DNA of 64,000 nt from Saprospiraceae bacterium. GTDB taxonomy: Bacteria; Bacteroidota; Bacteroidia; Chitinophagales; Saprospiraceae. The notes beneath the pieces are model-generated. The model was not told the origin of the DNA and did no database searches. It worked only from the letters and a program-made list of their open reading frames with translations. Where the stretch lies: NCBI GenBank assembly GCA_016717265.1, contig JADKFX010000001.1, positions 434,001-498,000 of the forward strand, given 5' to 3'. Position 1 is the first letter of the stretch. Each line of letters starts with the position of its first letter. A program made the position numbers and the translations under genes. Below are positions 28,508 to 37,680 of this stretch, in pieces.

Positions 28508-29656
28508 CTACTTCAATACCGCCGCGCGCATTACAGATCCTACACCCCATCTGCGTCGTATGTGATCCAATTGCTGCAACAAAGAGATCTGTTCTTCCGT
28601 ATCTTCAAATAAACGGATCTGGTAATTTCCATGTACCAATCCACTAAATTTTACACCTATCAATCGGATGAGTTGTCGCTTTTCGTAAAGACTATCAAAT
28701 AAATCATAACTCACTTTGCGCAACATATCATCATTGGAAGTATATGGAATCTTCCGTTGTTTGGAAAATGTATTAAAATCGGCATATCTGATTTTAATTG
28801 TAACACAGGAGCAAACGCGACCACCCTGTCTCAATTCGAATGCTAATTTTTCAACCATATCCAGCAATAAAATCCGAATGCGCCGGATGTCAAGTGTATC
28901 TTGTTCAAACGTGTTTTCTTTGGAAATGGATTTCTGCTCATGAAACGGTACCACAGGCCGCTCATCAATGGCATTCGCATGTTCCCAAAGACTTCGTCCA
29001 CTTTCATTTCCAAATTCCCGCTGGAGTAATCGCACCGGAATCTCACTAAGAATCCGAATCGTGCGCACACCCATAAAACTCAATCGCTTATAAGTTTCTT
29101 TGCCAATACCAGGAATTTTATTCGTGCTGAGCGGTGAAAGAAATGCGCGTTCTGTTCCTTTCAGAATCTGAATAGCGCCATTGGGTTTAGCCTCTCCAGT
29201 ACCTACTTTGGAAATGAGTTTATTAGGTGAAAGCCCAAAAGAAATAGGCAAGCCAGTCTCCTTGATTAATTTAGTCCGAAGCTCAGAAGACCATTTCATA
29301 CATCCAAAATATCGGTCCATACCCGTGAGGTCGAGATAAAATTCATCAATGGATGCCTTCTCATATAAAGGTGCTTCCTCCGCAATAATATCTGTAACCA
29401 AGCCAGAATACTTGGTGTATGAATCCATATCACCCCGCAATACAATTGCTTGAGGACAAAGTCGTAAGGCCATTTTCATGGGCATCGCAGAATGTACTCC
29501 AAAAGCCCGTGCTTCATAACTACAAGCCGCTACTACGCCACGACTACTGTAACCACCTACAATCAAAGGCTTACCGTATAGGCTACTGTTTTTAATGCAC
29601 TCCACAGATACAAAGAAGGCATCCAGATCCATGTGTAAAATCGCACGATCAAACAT
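28508..29656 (-). CDS. dinB: DNA polymerase IV (Y-family translesion polymerase)
   Basis: 382 residues, normal length for DinB. The active-site acidic residues are present: Asp10 in MDLDAFFVSVE, and Asp104-Glu105 in KASIDEFYLDL. SYEARAFGVHSAMPM and the helix-hairpin-helix region PGIGKETYKRLSFMGV are typical. It copies damaged templates without proofreading. The gene is divergent from a LexA-like S24 regulator. A minus-strand -7 element at 29698-29705 overlaps a GTCGA inverted repeat, so repression by that regulator is likely. I see no C-terminal clamp-binding peptide with certainty. Confidence 0.95.
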   Translation of the reverse strand: MFDRAILHMDLDAFFVSVECIKNSSLYGKPLIVGGYSSRGVVAACSYEARAFGVHSAMPMKMALRLCPQAIVLRGDMDSYTKYSGLVTDIIAEEAPLYEKASIDEFYLDLTGMDRYFGCMKWSSELRTKLIKETGLPISFGLSPNKLISKVGTGEAKPNGAIQILKGTERAFLSPLSTNKIPGIGKETYKRLSFMGVRTIRILSEIPVRLLQREFGNESGRSLWEHANAIDERPVVPFHEQKSISKENTFEQDTLDIRRIRILLLDMVEKLAFELRQGGRVCSCVTIKIRYADFNTFSKQRKIPYTSNDDMLRKVSYDLFDSLYEKRQLIRLIGVKFSGLVHGNYQIRLFEDTEEQISLLQQLDHIRRRWGVGSVMRAAVLK

Positions 29657-29683
29657 AGTTTCCGGTGTTTATTAATTCTAATA

Positions 29684-29712
29684 GTCGAATATATCGACAA
29701 ATATAGGTCGAA
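29684..29712. promoter_or_regulatory. Inverted GTCGA operator in the dinB/S24 regulator intergenic region
   Basis: GTCGA (29684-29688), 5-bp spacer, TCGAC (29694-29698) form an inverted repeat; a further GTCGAA half-site is at 29707-29712. They overlap the minus-strand -7 element TATATTTG (29705-29698) that would drive dinB; a CAAA at 29728-29731 could be its -33 element. Confidence 0.55.
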
Positions 29713-29748
29713 TTATTTAAAGTGCTTCAAATTGTCGGAAAATTCAAC

Positions 29749-29756
29749 TATTTTTG
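29749..29756 (+). promoter_or_regulatory. -7 element for the S24 regulator gene
   Basis: TATTTTTG matches TAnnTTTG, 44 bp before the ATG at 29801. No good TTTG lies at the expected -33 distance. Confidence 0.4.
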
Positions 29757-29800
29757 TGTAAAATATAATATACTGCTATCTAAAACTAAATTTACCTAAG

Positions 29801-30562
29801 ATGTACTTAGCACAAAACCTAAAGTTCCTTCGCACAAAATATAATTATTCTCAAGCTGAAGCAGCCGATAAAATCGGCATACCACGCACTACCTTAGGAG
29901 ATTATGAACGGGGCCATACCGAACCAAACATGGAATTACTGCTTACCCTGGCAAAAGTATATGGCGTGCAAATTGAAGGATTACTAACCCGGAAATTAGA
30001 AAATCTAGCTTGGGAAGATGTGACCACAGACAATGTAAAAATATTAGCAATGACTGTGGATCATAATCAAAAAGGAAATATCGAACTGGTAAGAACTAAA
30101 GCAGCTGCAGGATACCTTGAAAATTTCCAGGACCCTGAATTTGTCAGCGAATTACCTAGACTCCAATTTCCTGCTTTGCAAGGATATTACAGGGCTTTTG
30201 AAATAGAAGGTGACTCCATGCTACCGATGGAACCCGGATCGATTGTTATTTGTAAATATGTAGAAAAATTAAAAGACATAAAAAATAATGAACCCTATAT
30301 AATCGTATCCCAACAAGATGGCGTCGTATATAAAAGACTTCAACTTCACAATGAAAAAAAAGCGCTTCAATGTATTTCTGATAATTTACAATACCCAAGC
30401 TTCCAACTTCCCTGGGAAGATGTAAAAGAAGTATGGGAATATCATGCACATCTGGCATTCACAGAACCAAAAACAAACTACGATCATTGGAAAAATGAAC
30501 AAGTAAGCGATATCCAGAAAAAAGTGAACGAACTTCACAGACATTATGTAGGTAAAGAATAA
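29801..30562 (+). CDS. XRE-HTH / S24 LexA-like transcriptional repressor
   Basis: 253 residues. An XRE helix-turn-helix covers ~5-62 (YSQAEAADKIGIPRTTLGDYERG). The C-terminal S24 domain has the self-cleavage Ala-Gly pair in AAAGYL (Ala103-Gly104), catalytic Ser139 in EGDSMLP and Lys178 in VVYKRL. The full dyad means the protein can probably cleave itself on RecA activation, like LexA or a phage CI repressor. Its position divergent from dinB, with GTCGA sites between, argues for a cellular damage-response repressor rather than a prophage gene; no phage genes are near. Confidence 0.9.
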   Translation: MYLAQNLKFLRTKYNYSQAEAADKIGIPRTTLGDYERGHTEPNMELLLTLAKVYGVQIEGLLTRKLENLAWEDVTTDNVKILAMTVDHNQKGNIELVRTKAAAGYLENFQDPEFVSELPRLQFPALQGYYRAFEIEGDSMLPMEPGSIVICKYVEKLKDIKNNEPYIIVSQQDGVVYKRLQLHNEKKALQCISDNLQYPSFQLPWEDVKEVWEYHAHLAFTEPKTNYDHWKNEQVSDIQKKVNELHRHYVGKE

Positions 30563-30969
30563 ATAAAAATCATAGCAATTTGAAATGTCGATAAATCTGA
30601 AGCGACTGCAAATAAGAGTACTAAAAAAGTAGCTGTAATGGAAGGAACTTCAAGCGCCTGCGAGCAGTATGAAGAAGGCTTTTGTTTTAAAATGCGCCCA
30701 CATTCGCAAGTAATTAATTACTATGAAAATTCAGAATTTAATTTTTAGAATTATAAAAATGAACCCATTTTATTTTTATCACTAAATTTAAATACATCTG
30801 GTAATTTTTAGAATATATCAAATACTCATAAATGGGTATAAATTAGATTCCAAATAATACCAACTTTGGATTACGAAACACCAGCTCTATTTAGAGCCCT
30901 TATCATCGTCATTTTCAATTTAATAGTCAAGCCATAGTTCGCTTAAATCACTTATTAAATATACATGAC
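30563..30969. other. Non-coding gap
   Basis: About 400 bp after the S24 regulator. A 36-codon frame (30638-30748) has no recognisable family. No strong terminator or promoter was found. Confidence 0.4.
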
Positions 30970-31356
30970 ATGAAAAACACGAAGATCTTATTTACATTCA
31001 TTAGTTGCATTTTAATCTACATTCATCCCGGCTACAATCAATCCATTGTAAAATTGAATACATCAGGAACGGCAGGAAATACAAATCTTTTGCTGAATAA
31101 TAGTACCAGCGATTTTTTGGGAAATATTTATTACTGTACCGTGAATCATTTACAAAACGGTACCCTGAATGTTGTAAGCTTAACAAAAGAACTAACGCTG
31201 AATTGGTCCTATAATTATACGATAGGAGCAGCGGGTTCCATATCCGGAGTACATTATTTAAATGGTAAAATTTTTATTAGTTGTTCATCTGGAAATAATA
31301 CCGAATTATTGATTATTGACAGTTTTGGAAATATACTTTTTCCAAAAAATTTTTAA
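30970..31356 (+). CDS. T9SS-secreted protein, N-terminal part before a frameshift
   Basis: 128 residues with a signal peptide (1-23, ending YNQ) and beta-propeller-like strands (FLGNIYYCTVNH, LNGKIFISCSS, IDSFGNILFPKNF). The frame ends at TAA 31354-31356 just after an A6-T5 run. Reading one base back, the protein continues as L-N-D-H-T-S-F-T-S-A-L-M-N-N-Q without a stop into the 31386 frame. The zero-frame bases 31347-31353 (A AAT TTT) also fit the X XXY YYZ slippery pattern. A homopolymer indel or sequencing error is the simpler reading; programmed -1 frameshifting is possible. Confidence 0.75.
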   Translation: MKNTKILFTFISCILIYIHPGYNQSIVKLNTSGTAGNTNLLLNNSTSDFLGNIYYCTVNHLQNGTLNVVSLTKELTLNWSYNYTIGAAGSISGVHYLNGKIFISCSSGNNTELLIIDSFGNILFPKNF

Positions 31357-31385
31357 ATGACCATACCAGCTTTACCTCAGCACTT

Positions 31386-34094
31386 ATGAATAACCAGGAT
31401 TTAATCCTTACATCCGATATAAGACCAAGTGCCGGAACCGTTGAAATATCCAGATGGACACCCCAATTTACACCTATCTTTAATAAACGAATTTCATTTA
31501 CCAATCGGGATGATGTTCATATTTATTATGTAAAACAAATAGGCAACCGCATATATTTTGGAGGTACTTCCAAAGAAACCGGAATCTATCATTCATATTG
31601 GTTTATAGCTGCTCTTGAATTAAATGGCACGCTTGCCTTTTTAAAAGAATATGAGGTAATTAGTAATGACCTGTATCCGAATACTTCTATTGTCGCCTTG
31701 GATTCTGTTGATGAAAATACCATCCTTGCAGCAGGCTATGTAAATGATGCAAATCCAATAGATGGAAATTTTAATTCCTATGCTGATGGACTGATTGTAA
31801 AACTTGATCCAAAGGATGGAAGTGTGAAAGATTATCTTATTTTAAGCCCAAAGTTGGAATCTGATTACTTATATTTTCTTGGGATTAAATACCAGGCAAA
31901 CAATAAAATAAGAATTAGCGGTGCACAAGGAATTAATCAGGATTTTTTAAACACTGGTTTGCTTTATGGTGAACTAGACTTGAATTTTCAAGATATTCAA
32001 TTTAAATTTTCTAAATCCTATTCGATTTTAACAAGATTGGAAAAATTTATTGACTATAATCATATTTCTGGAAGGTCTGAAAATTTTGGGATTTTCACTA
32101 CCCATGTAGGTTCTGGAATATGTAATTCAAATGTTTCCTGTTTCGAAAAAGCAGAAATCATAAGTATAAATAAGGAATTACGCTTCGTATCGAATCGCTA
32201 TGAATTTACCAACCTTAGTTATACTGCTGAAGATATAACGATCATCCGTAAACCCATTCCGACAACCCTAAGTGCACCTTGTGGTATTTCCATTTGTAGT
32301 TCTTCACAAACGATTCCAATATGTAAACAAAAATATATTTATGATTATCGTTCCATTCCACAAATTCCTACAGCTGTTACCAATCTGACCCCATCCATTG
32401 CTTTAATGACCCATGATAAAATCAATAAAAAAATAATTCTGGATCCAATTACGAGTGGCGTAGCACTTGTTTTATTTGAAACCCAATTGGATCTGTTTAC
32501 GAAACAACAGGATACTCTAAAATTTATAATTAATAATGATTCATTGCCTGATTTGAATTTAGGTTTGGATAAAACAATCTGTCAAGGGGATTCCCTGGTT
32601 TTAAGTTTTGGATTGGATTCAACACGTTGGTTTGATGGTTCAATATCAAAAAACAAAACAATAAAAACTGCCGGTAAATATTGGGGTAGCTATTTTAATG
32701 AATGCGGTTCTAAGTCAGATACAATACTTATAACACTTGAACCAAAACCAAACTTAATGCTAGGAGCTGATTTTCTAATTTGCGGAAATCTTCCAGCTCA
32801 AATTGTTTCCAATTATGACAATACAATCTGGAATACAGGGCAAAGTGGGCGATCCATTTCTGTTACCAATCCAGGACGCTATGTTGGATTTGTAAGTTCG
32901 GCATGTGGAACTTCTTTTGATACCATTCAGGTAAATAAATTTGACCGCAGCGCCTTCGATGCCGGACTAGATCAAAAAACTTGCGACACGGAAACCTTAC
33001 TCAACGCAAATTTTATTAATCCCTATCCAAATTTATATACTTCTAAAATAAATTGGAAGCAAATCGATGCTTTAACAGCTGTTAATTTTAGTGCAATTGA
33101 TATTTTAAATCCATTGATTACAAATCTTACAAAAGATCAATTACATTCCTTTGAACTCAGCATCACATTAAATAGCAGCTGCGAATTAAAAGATACGGTA
33201 CACGTATTTTCACAAACTTGTTTTATTGATAGTTGTGCTTTTTTAATTGACAAAATCTGTCTGCCAAATGGAATGATTGAGCTCCGGGCTTTGGATGCAA
33301 ATGGAAACTTAATTTCAGCAAAACCCAGACAAAGAGAACTGCTTTGGAACATCCAGGATGGCCCTTCTAAATCGACTTATTCCATATTTAATAAAAATCC
33401 AATTATAGTTTCAAACCATACAATAATCGGACTTACATCTAAAATATATAGCTGGAAAAAAGGATATCCAAAAACCATAGAATATGCTGATATCTGCGAA
33501 AGCAAAACCAGGGATTCATTAAATTTATCATGTACAGGTCCCTGCGAAGACTTTTCATTTGTGCTCTCTTCTTGTGATGATGATTATGACTTTGATTTGA
33601 ATTTAAACTTCCCATTCCAATATTGTAAATCTATTTGTGATAATTCTTGTGACTATATCATTGGAATATTTGATCTGAATGGAAATCTTGTGGATCCAAA
33701 TTCTTATAATATCAAATGGTCAACAGGAGAAACAAAACAAGTGAGTATTCAAAAAGGATGTTTAAATTATAATATCAGTGTTGAAATTCGCCGGGGTGAT
33801 TGCGTATGGTTTGGTCGTTATCGGGAATCTTGTAATCATGCCGGAGGTAATATTATAGGTGACCAAAATGAATTTAAACAAAATCGCATTCACAATCTTG
33901 ACATGAATACTTTAATAAATCTTAAAAGCCAACAAATGGAATATAGTATTTATAATTTATATGGTCAATTTATTGGTACCAAAGACTTTCCAATAAATAA
34001 ATTAACTGCGGGATTGTATTTTATTGTTCAAAATAATAATGCGAAACACATCATTCATAAAATTTTTATAAGTGATCCACAAGTTCGCGATTAA
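31386..34094 (+). CDS. T9SS-secreted protein, main part (propeller, Ig-like repeats, sorting domain)
   Basis: 902 residues that continue the 30970 gene; the frame is open from before 31357, so the ATG at 31386 is probably internal. The first ~330 residues look like a beta-propeller of the delta-60 or quinoprotein kind (NRIYFGGTSKETG, NTILAAGYVND, DGLIVKLDPKDGSVKDY). Two Ig-like segments follow (LGLDKTICQGDSLVL...DGSISKNKTIKTAGKYW; LGADFLICG...NTGQSGRSISVTNPGRYV), then Cys-rich stretches. The C-terminus (M-E-Y-S-I-Y-N-L-Y-G-Q-F...LTAGLYFIVQ) is a type A sorting domain. Surface or secreted protein of unknown function. Confidence 0.82.
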   Translation: MNNQDLILTSDIRPSAGTVEISRWTPQFTPIFNKRISFTNRDDVHIYYVKQIGNRIYFGGTSKETGIYHSYWFIAALELNGTLAFLKEYEVISNDLYPNTSIVALDSVDENTILAAGYVNDANPIDGNFNSYADGLIVKLDPKDGSVKDYLILSPKLESDYLYFLGIKYQANNKIRISGAQGINQDFLNTGLLYGELDLNFQDIQFKFSKSYSILTRLEKFIDYNHISGRSENFGIFTTHVGSGICNSNVSCFEKAEIISINKELRFVSNRYEFTNLSYTAEDITIIRKPIPTTLSAPCGISICSSSQTIPICKQKYIYDYRSIPQIPTAVTNLTPSIALMTHDKINKKIILDPITSGVALVLFETQLDLFTKQQDTLKFIINNDSLPDLNLGLDKTICQGDSLVLSFGLDSTRWFDGSISKNKTIKTAGKYWGSYFNECGSKSDTILITLEPKPNLMLGADFLICGNLPAQIVSNYDNTIWNTGQSGRSISVTNPGRYVGFVSSACGTSFDTIQVNKFDRSAFDAGLDQKTCDTETLLNANFINPYPNLYTSKINWKQIDALTAVNFSAIDILNPLITNLTKDQLHSFELSITLNSSCELKDTVHVFSQTCFIDSCAFLIDKICLPNGMIELRALDANGNLISAKPRQRELLWNIQDGPSKSTYSIFNKNPIIVSNHTIIGLTSKIYSWKKGYPKTIEYADICESKTRDSLNLSCTGPCEDFSFVLSSCDDDYDFDLNLNFPFQYCKSICDNSCDYIIGIFDLNGNLVDPNSYNIKWSTGETKQVSIQKGCLNYNISVEIRRGDCVWFGRYRESCNHAGGNIIGDQNEFKQNRIHNLDMNTLINLKSQQMEYSIYNLYGQFIGTKDFPINKLTAGLYFIVQNNNAKHIIHKIFISDPQVRD

Positions 34095-34120
34095 TGGAAG
34101 CTTAATTTTGAATTCATAGG

Positions 34121-34163
34121 ATGTGACATTGCGATTTTATTTTACAAAACCGCAATGTCACAT
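34121..34163. terminator. Strong 13-bp hairpin terminator
   Basis: ATGTGACATTGCG (34121-34133) and CGCAATGTCACAT (34151-34163) pair perfectly, and inner A/T bases can extend the stem. It lies 26 bp after the 31386 gene and 90 bp before the convergent DinB-like gene ends, so it may serve both. Confidence 0.75.
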
Positions 34164-34254
34164 TTATTTAAACTTAAATCTTTGATAACCCAAAATAGTT
34201 TAGTATACGAATAATCAAATTTATTCAACAGGATTGTTTTAAACCTTCCTTTTA

Positions 34255-34767
34255 TTAAAAATACCGCTCCTGCAAAACCTGGATATGATGTAAGGAATGT
34301 CCTATAAGCAAACAGGCGACAGCCCTTGCAGAAATAGGGTTTGCATCTGGATCTCCAATGGCCTTACTCTGCTCTTCTGTAAGATTTTCAAGTAATTTTT
34401 CAGTGCTTTGTCGAACGAGCTTAAATTCCAAAACTAAATCCTCCATTGCTCTTTCAGATACATCAACATTTGCAGCATATAAATTTTCATCGACACTTGC
34501 TAAACTTGTTTTTGTATCACCCCTGGCGGCAACTAAAGCGCGATATGACATCACCCGTTCTGTATCTAGTATATGCATAAACATTTCTTTGGGCGTCCAC
34601 TTAGATTCCTCGTATCGAAAATTCTGTTTGCTTTCTGGGATTGTTAAAAAACAATCCATCGTGTAATTTGTATTTTGATTTAAATAAGTCAAAATATTTC
34701 CTTCCGGCACTAAACGAATATATTTGTCAAAATACGGTTTGTATTCATTGGATTCAGGTTTATTCAT
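34255..34767 (-). CDS. DinB/DfsB-like four-helix metalloenzyme family protein
   Basis: 170 residues. The pattern fits the DinB_2 fold: W-T-P-K-E-M-F-M-H-I-L-D-T-E-R-V near 57-72 (first metal His) and GHSLHHIQVLQERY at the C-terminus (further His ligands). This family (DinB in the Bacillus sense, unrelated to polymerase IV) includes thiol-dependent transferases such as those using bacillithiol, but the substrate here cannot be read from sequence. Single gene with no obvious operon partner. Confidence 0.82.
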   Translation of the reverse strand: MNKPESNEYKPYFDKYIRLVPEGNILTYLNQNTNYTMDCFLTIPESKQNFRYEESKWTPKEMFMHILDTERVMSYRALVAARGDTKTSLASVDENLYAANVDVSERAMEDLVLEFKLVRQSTEKLLENLTEEQSKAIGDPDANPISARAVACLLIGHSLHHIQVLQERYF

Positions 34768-34862
34768 GCCTATCGATTACTTCATTAGAAAATTTATTTT
34801 CATTTAATAGTTGATTTTTTGCATGCTATAAATTGCAATAGAAAATTAAATTTTAAACAGAA

Positions 34863-34985
34863 TTATTTAAGCATTGATTTCCGATAAACCATAATTCCTG
34901 TTAAAACAAACCAAATAGTAACGGCATAGCTCATGGGTAAATAATCATTTGGATCTTTATCTAAAATCATCAATAAACAAATGCT
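34863..34985 (-). pseudogene. Out-of-frame C-terminal tail of the membrane protein gene
   Basis: Immediately after the stop of the 34985-35563 gene, the next frame encodes 40 residues ending in a good membrane segment (SYAVTIWFVLTGIMVYRK) and a stop at 34863. Adding one T in GCC-TAA-GC (giving GCC TTA AGC) fuses it to the preceding gene as A-L-S-I-C-L-L-M. This is a one-base loss in the sequence given. Confidence 0.6.
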
Positions 34986-35563
34986 TAGGCAATTCCTAAT
35001 ACAGTGGCATAAATACCAAGCCATCGTTCCAAAAATTGACCTCTTAATAATCCCCAGCCTATGAATACAAATCCAAGATGTGTAAACATTCTCCCAAAAC
35101 GTTTAATACAACTTGCCCATTCATTGGTGACTTCTAAACTTGCAATGAGTGCATTATGCTGTTCCACGGGTATGAGCCCAACTTTCCATTGCGCAAAACC
35201 CCCTGTATGCATGTAATAACCTTCGGCAATTCCTGCCACTAACATCCCAAGACTGCAGACCATAACCCCGGCATTTAACACAGGGCTCGCAGTTGAATTC
35301 TGATGTAAACTGCTTAAAGCAACTATGCCAATGATTCGAATAAAATAACCAAACACCAGAATTTGAAAAGAACGCACCCAAAATTCCAGATTATTTGTGA
35401 TTATGGGTAACATGTCCAAACTGAAATTCAGAGTAACACTGACAGGCATTATAGTATAGCCTGCAAATACAAAGATCCCACCTATTAATAGGCTAAGACC
35501 TGTAAAACGAAGATTAAATTGAGAGTCCATTTGAGTTTTTTGTTTAAACCCAAAATTAAACAA
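34985..35563 (-). CDS. Multi-pass membrane protein (DUF4386-like layout), frameshifted at its end
   Basis: 192 residues with about five membrane segments (LSLLIGGIFVFAGYTI, SFQILVFGYFIRIIGIVAL, GVMVCSLGMLVAGIAEG, MFTHLGFVFIGWGLLRG, then W-L-G-I-Y-A-T-V-L-G-I-A). The ATG at 35530 (MDSQFN) is an alternative start. The gene appears to lack its last 40 residues because of a single missing base at about 34986; the restored protein would be ~233 residues, near the length of DUF4386 proteins. No catalytic motif seen, so function unknown. Confidence 0.65.
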   Translation of the reverse strand: MFNFGFKQKTQMDSQFNLRFTGLSLLIGGIFVFAGYTIMPVSVTLNFSLDMLPIITNNLEFWVRSFQILVFGYFIRIIGIVALSSLHQNSTASPVLNAGVMVCSLGMLVAGIAEGYYMHTGGFAQWKVGLIPVEQHNALIASLEVTNEWASCIKRFGRMFTHLGFVFIGWGLLRGQFLERWLGIYATVLGIA

Positions 35564-35675
35564 AAGCCAGAAATTGAATGCTATTTTAAATTACCAGCGC
35601 TATTTTGCAATGAAGCTTTAAACTAAAATAATAAAATATTAAATGAAACTTCTTAATATAAGGAACTTTTAATCA

Positions 35676-37433
35676 TTATTTCTCCTTGATTTGAATTCCT
35701 AATTCCTTTAATTGTTTTTCGTCAATTTCTGAAGGTGCATCAATCATCATATCTCGTCCCGTATTGTTTTTTGGAAAGGCAATATAATCGCGAATAGAAG
35801 TATGACCTTGCATAATGGTGCACAAACGATCTAGTCCGAATGCAATACCACCATGGGGCGGAGCGCCAAACTCAAAAGCACCTAATAAAAAACCAAATTG
35901 GGACTCTGCTTCTTCTTTCGTAAATCCTAATATTTCAAAATTTCGAGCTTGTAATTGTCGATCATGAATTCTGATGGATCCACCTCCAATTTCAGCTCCA
36001 TTAATTACCAAATCATAGGCAGCTGCTCTTATAGATGATAAGATTTCCTTGTTTGAATTTTGCATTTTATCAAGATCTTCTGGAAGTGGACTCGTAAACG
36101 GATGATGCATTGCAAAAAATCGATTGGCCTCTTCATTCCATTCTAATAGTGGAAAATTTAAGATCCAAAGTAGTTTAAATTCACCTGATTTTATTAAATC
36201 GAGTTTCCTTGCAATTTCTAATCGAAGTGCTCCTAATTGTTTTAAAGTAGTTTCCTTCTCACCTAATAAAATAAATACGATATCCCCCTTAGCTGCTCCA
36301 ATTTTTTGGGCTAATTCGTGTAATTCTTCATCACTATAAAATTTTCCGATAGAAGATTTAATACTGTCTTCTCCATATTTAATATAGATCAATCCTTTTG
36401 CACCAATTTGCGGACGTTTTAGCCACTCTGTTAATTCATTTATATCTTTATTACTAAAGGCAGATTCTTTTCCATTTGCGATGAAACCATAAACAGAATT
36501 TGCAGAATCAATCAATTGAAATCCTTTGCCTTTCATTAAGTCAAGGTTTATAAATTTTAGATCAAAACGAAGATCCGGTTTATCAGATCCATAGTTTTCC
36601 ATGGCATCATCATAATTCATTCTTTGAAAATCATCCAATTCAATATTCAGACAATTTTTAAATAAGGATTTTGTCAGTGCTTCAAAGGTTTGTAAAATAT
36701 CTTCTTGTTCTACAAAAGCCATTTCACAATCAATTTGGGTAAACTCCGGTTGTCTGTCGGCTCTTAAATCCTCATCGCGAAAACATCTGACGATCTGAAA
36801 ATATTTGTCCATTCCAGCAATCATTAAAATCTGTTTAAAGGTTTGAGGAGATTGTGGAAGTGCATAAAATTGTCCTGGATTCATACGACTTGGAACGATA
36901 AAATCGCGGGCACCTTCGGGTGTTGATTTTATTAGATAAGGTGTTTCGATTTCTAAAAAGCCATATTCACTTAAAAATTTCCGCGTTTCAAGTGCTACTT
37001 GATGACGGAATATCATCTTCTCTTTTACAGGTGTTCTTCGAATATCCAAATATCTATATTTTAACCGAAGTTCATCACCTCCGTCACTTTCATCTTCAAT
37101 TGTAAATGGTGGCACCTGTGAAATATTTAAAATTTTAAAATCAGTCACCTGAATTTCAATCTCACCGGTAGGTCGATTTAAATTTTTACTGCTGCGCTCT
37201 TTTACGATTCCGGTTGCTTGAACCACATATTCCCGTCCACAACTGCGTGCTAAGGTACATAGCGAAGCATCCTGTTCCATATTGAAGGCTAATTGTGTAA
37301 TGCCATAGCGATCCCGAAGGTCAATAAAACTCAAACCGCCCAAATTTCTTGTAATTTGAACCCATCCGCTCAGTGTAACGGGCATACCAATATGATCCAT
37401 TCTTAACTCTCCACAAGTGTGTGTACGATACAT
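35676..37433 (-). CDS. aspS: Aspartyl-tRNA synthetase
   Basis: 585 residues, the normal length for bacterial AspRS. An N-terminal OB-fold anticodon-binding domain (H-T-C-G-E-L-R...SGWVQITRNLGGLSFIDLRDRYG), class II motif 2 (FRDEDLRADRQPEFTQ-D), the bacterial insertion (GAD-like) domain, and motif 3 (GGIAFGLDRL near residue 530) are all present. It charges tRNA-Asp with aspartate in the cytoplasm. Single transcription unit with a promoter element close to the start codon. Confidence 0.98.
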   Translation of the reverse strand: MYRTHTCGELRMDHIGMPVTLSGWVQITRNLGGLSFIDLRDRYGITQLAFNMEQDASLCTLARSCGREYVVQATGIVKERSSKNLNRPTGEIEIQVTDFKILNISQVPPFTIEDESDGGDELRLKYRYLDIRRTPVKEKMIFRHQVALETRKFLSEYGFLEIETPYLIKSTPEGARDFIVPSRMNPGQFYALPQSPQTFKQILMIAGMDKYFQIVRCFRDEDLRADRQPEFTQIDCEMAFVEQEDILQTFEALTKSLFKNCLNIELDDFQRMNYDDAMENYGSDKPDLRFDLKFINLDLMKGKGFQLIDSANSVYGFIANGKESAFSNKDINELTEWLKRPQIGAKGLIYIKYGEDSIKSSIGKFYSDEELHELAQKIGAAKGDIVFILLGEKETTLKQLGALRLEIARKLDLIKSGEFKLLWILNFPLLEWNEEANRFFAMHHPFTSPLPEDLDKMQNSNKEILSSIRAAAYDLVINGAEIGGGSIRIHDRQLQARNFEILGFTKEEAESQFGFLLGAFEFGAPPHGGIAFGLDRLCTIMQGHTSIRDYIAFPKNNTGRDMMIDAPSEIDEKQLKELGIQIKEK

Positions 37434-37450
37434 AATTTAAAATTAGGGCA

Positions 37451-37458
37451 CAAAGATA
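37451..37458 (-). promoter_or_regulatory. -7 promoter element for aspS
   Basis: On the minus strand this reads TATCTTTG, an exact TAnnTTTG, placing the transcript start only about 10 nt before the ATG at 37433. CGAA at 37481-37484 may be a poor -33 element. Confidence 0.45.
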
Positions 37459-37680
37459 ATCGGAGACTTATAGAAATTAACGAATTGTGTAAATTCCAAC
37501 AATTGAAAATCTAAATTGATTCTAATACCAATTGTATTTATGAATTACAAGAGTTCATGCCACAGGCTACAAATAAGGAGTGTAAATTTCCCTAAGGATT
37601 CATTAGACTAAAATATTTGTTGAAGTAGTATAAGTACTATTTTATTTAAATCTAAATGCCAAATATTAAAAGAAAAATTG

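Noticed and set aside
29801..30562. Prophage repressor reading of the S24 protein
   Set aside because: No integrase, attachment site or structural phage gene lies nearby, and the neighbour is dinB.
30638..30748. 36-codon open frame after the S24 regulator
   Set aside because: Somewhat less AT-biased than its surroundings, but no recognisable family and no supporting signals; possibly a remnant.
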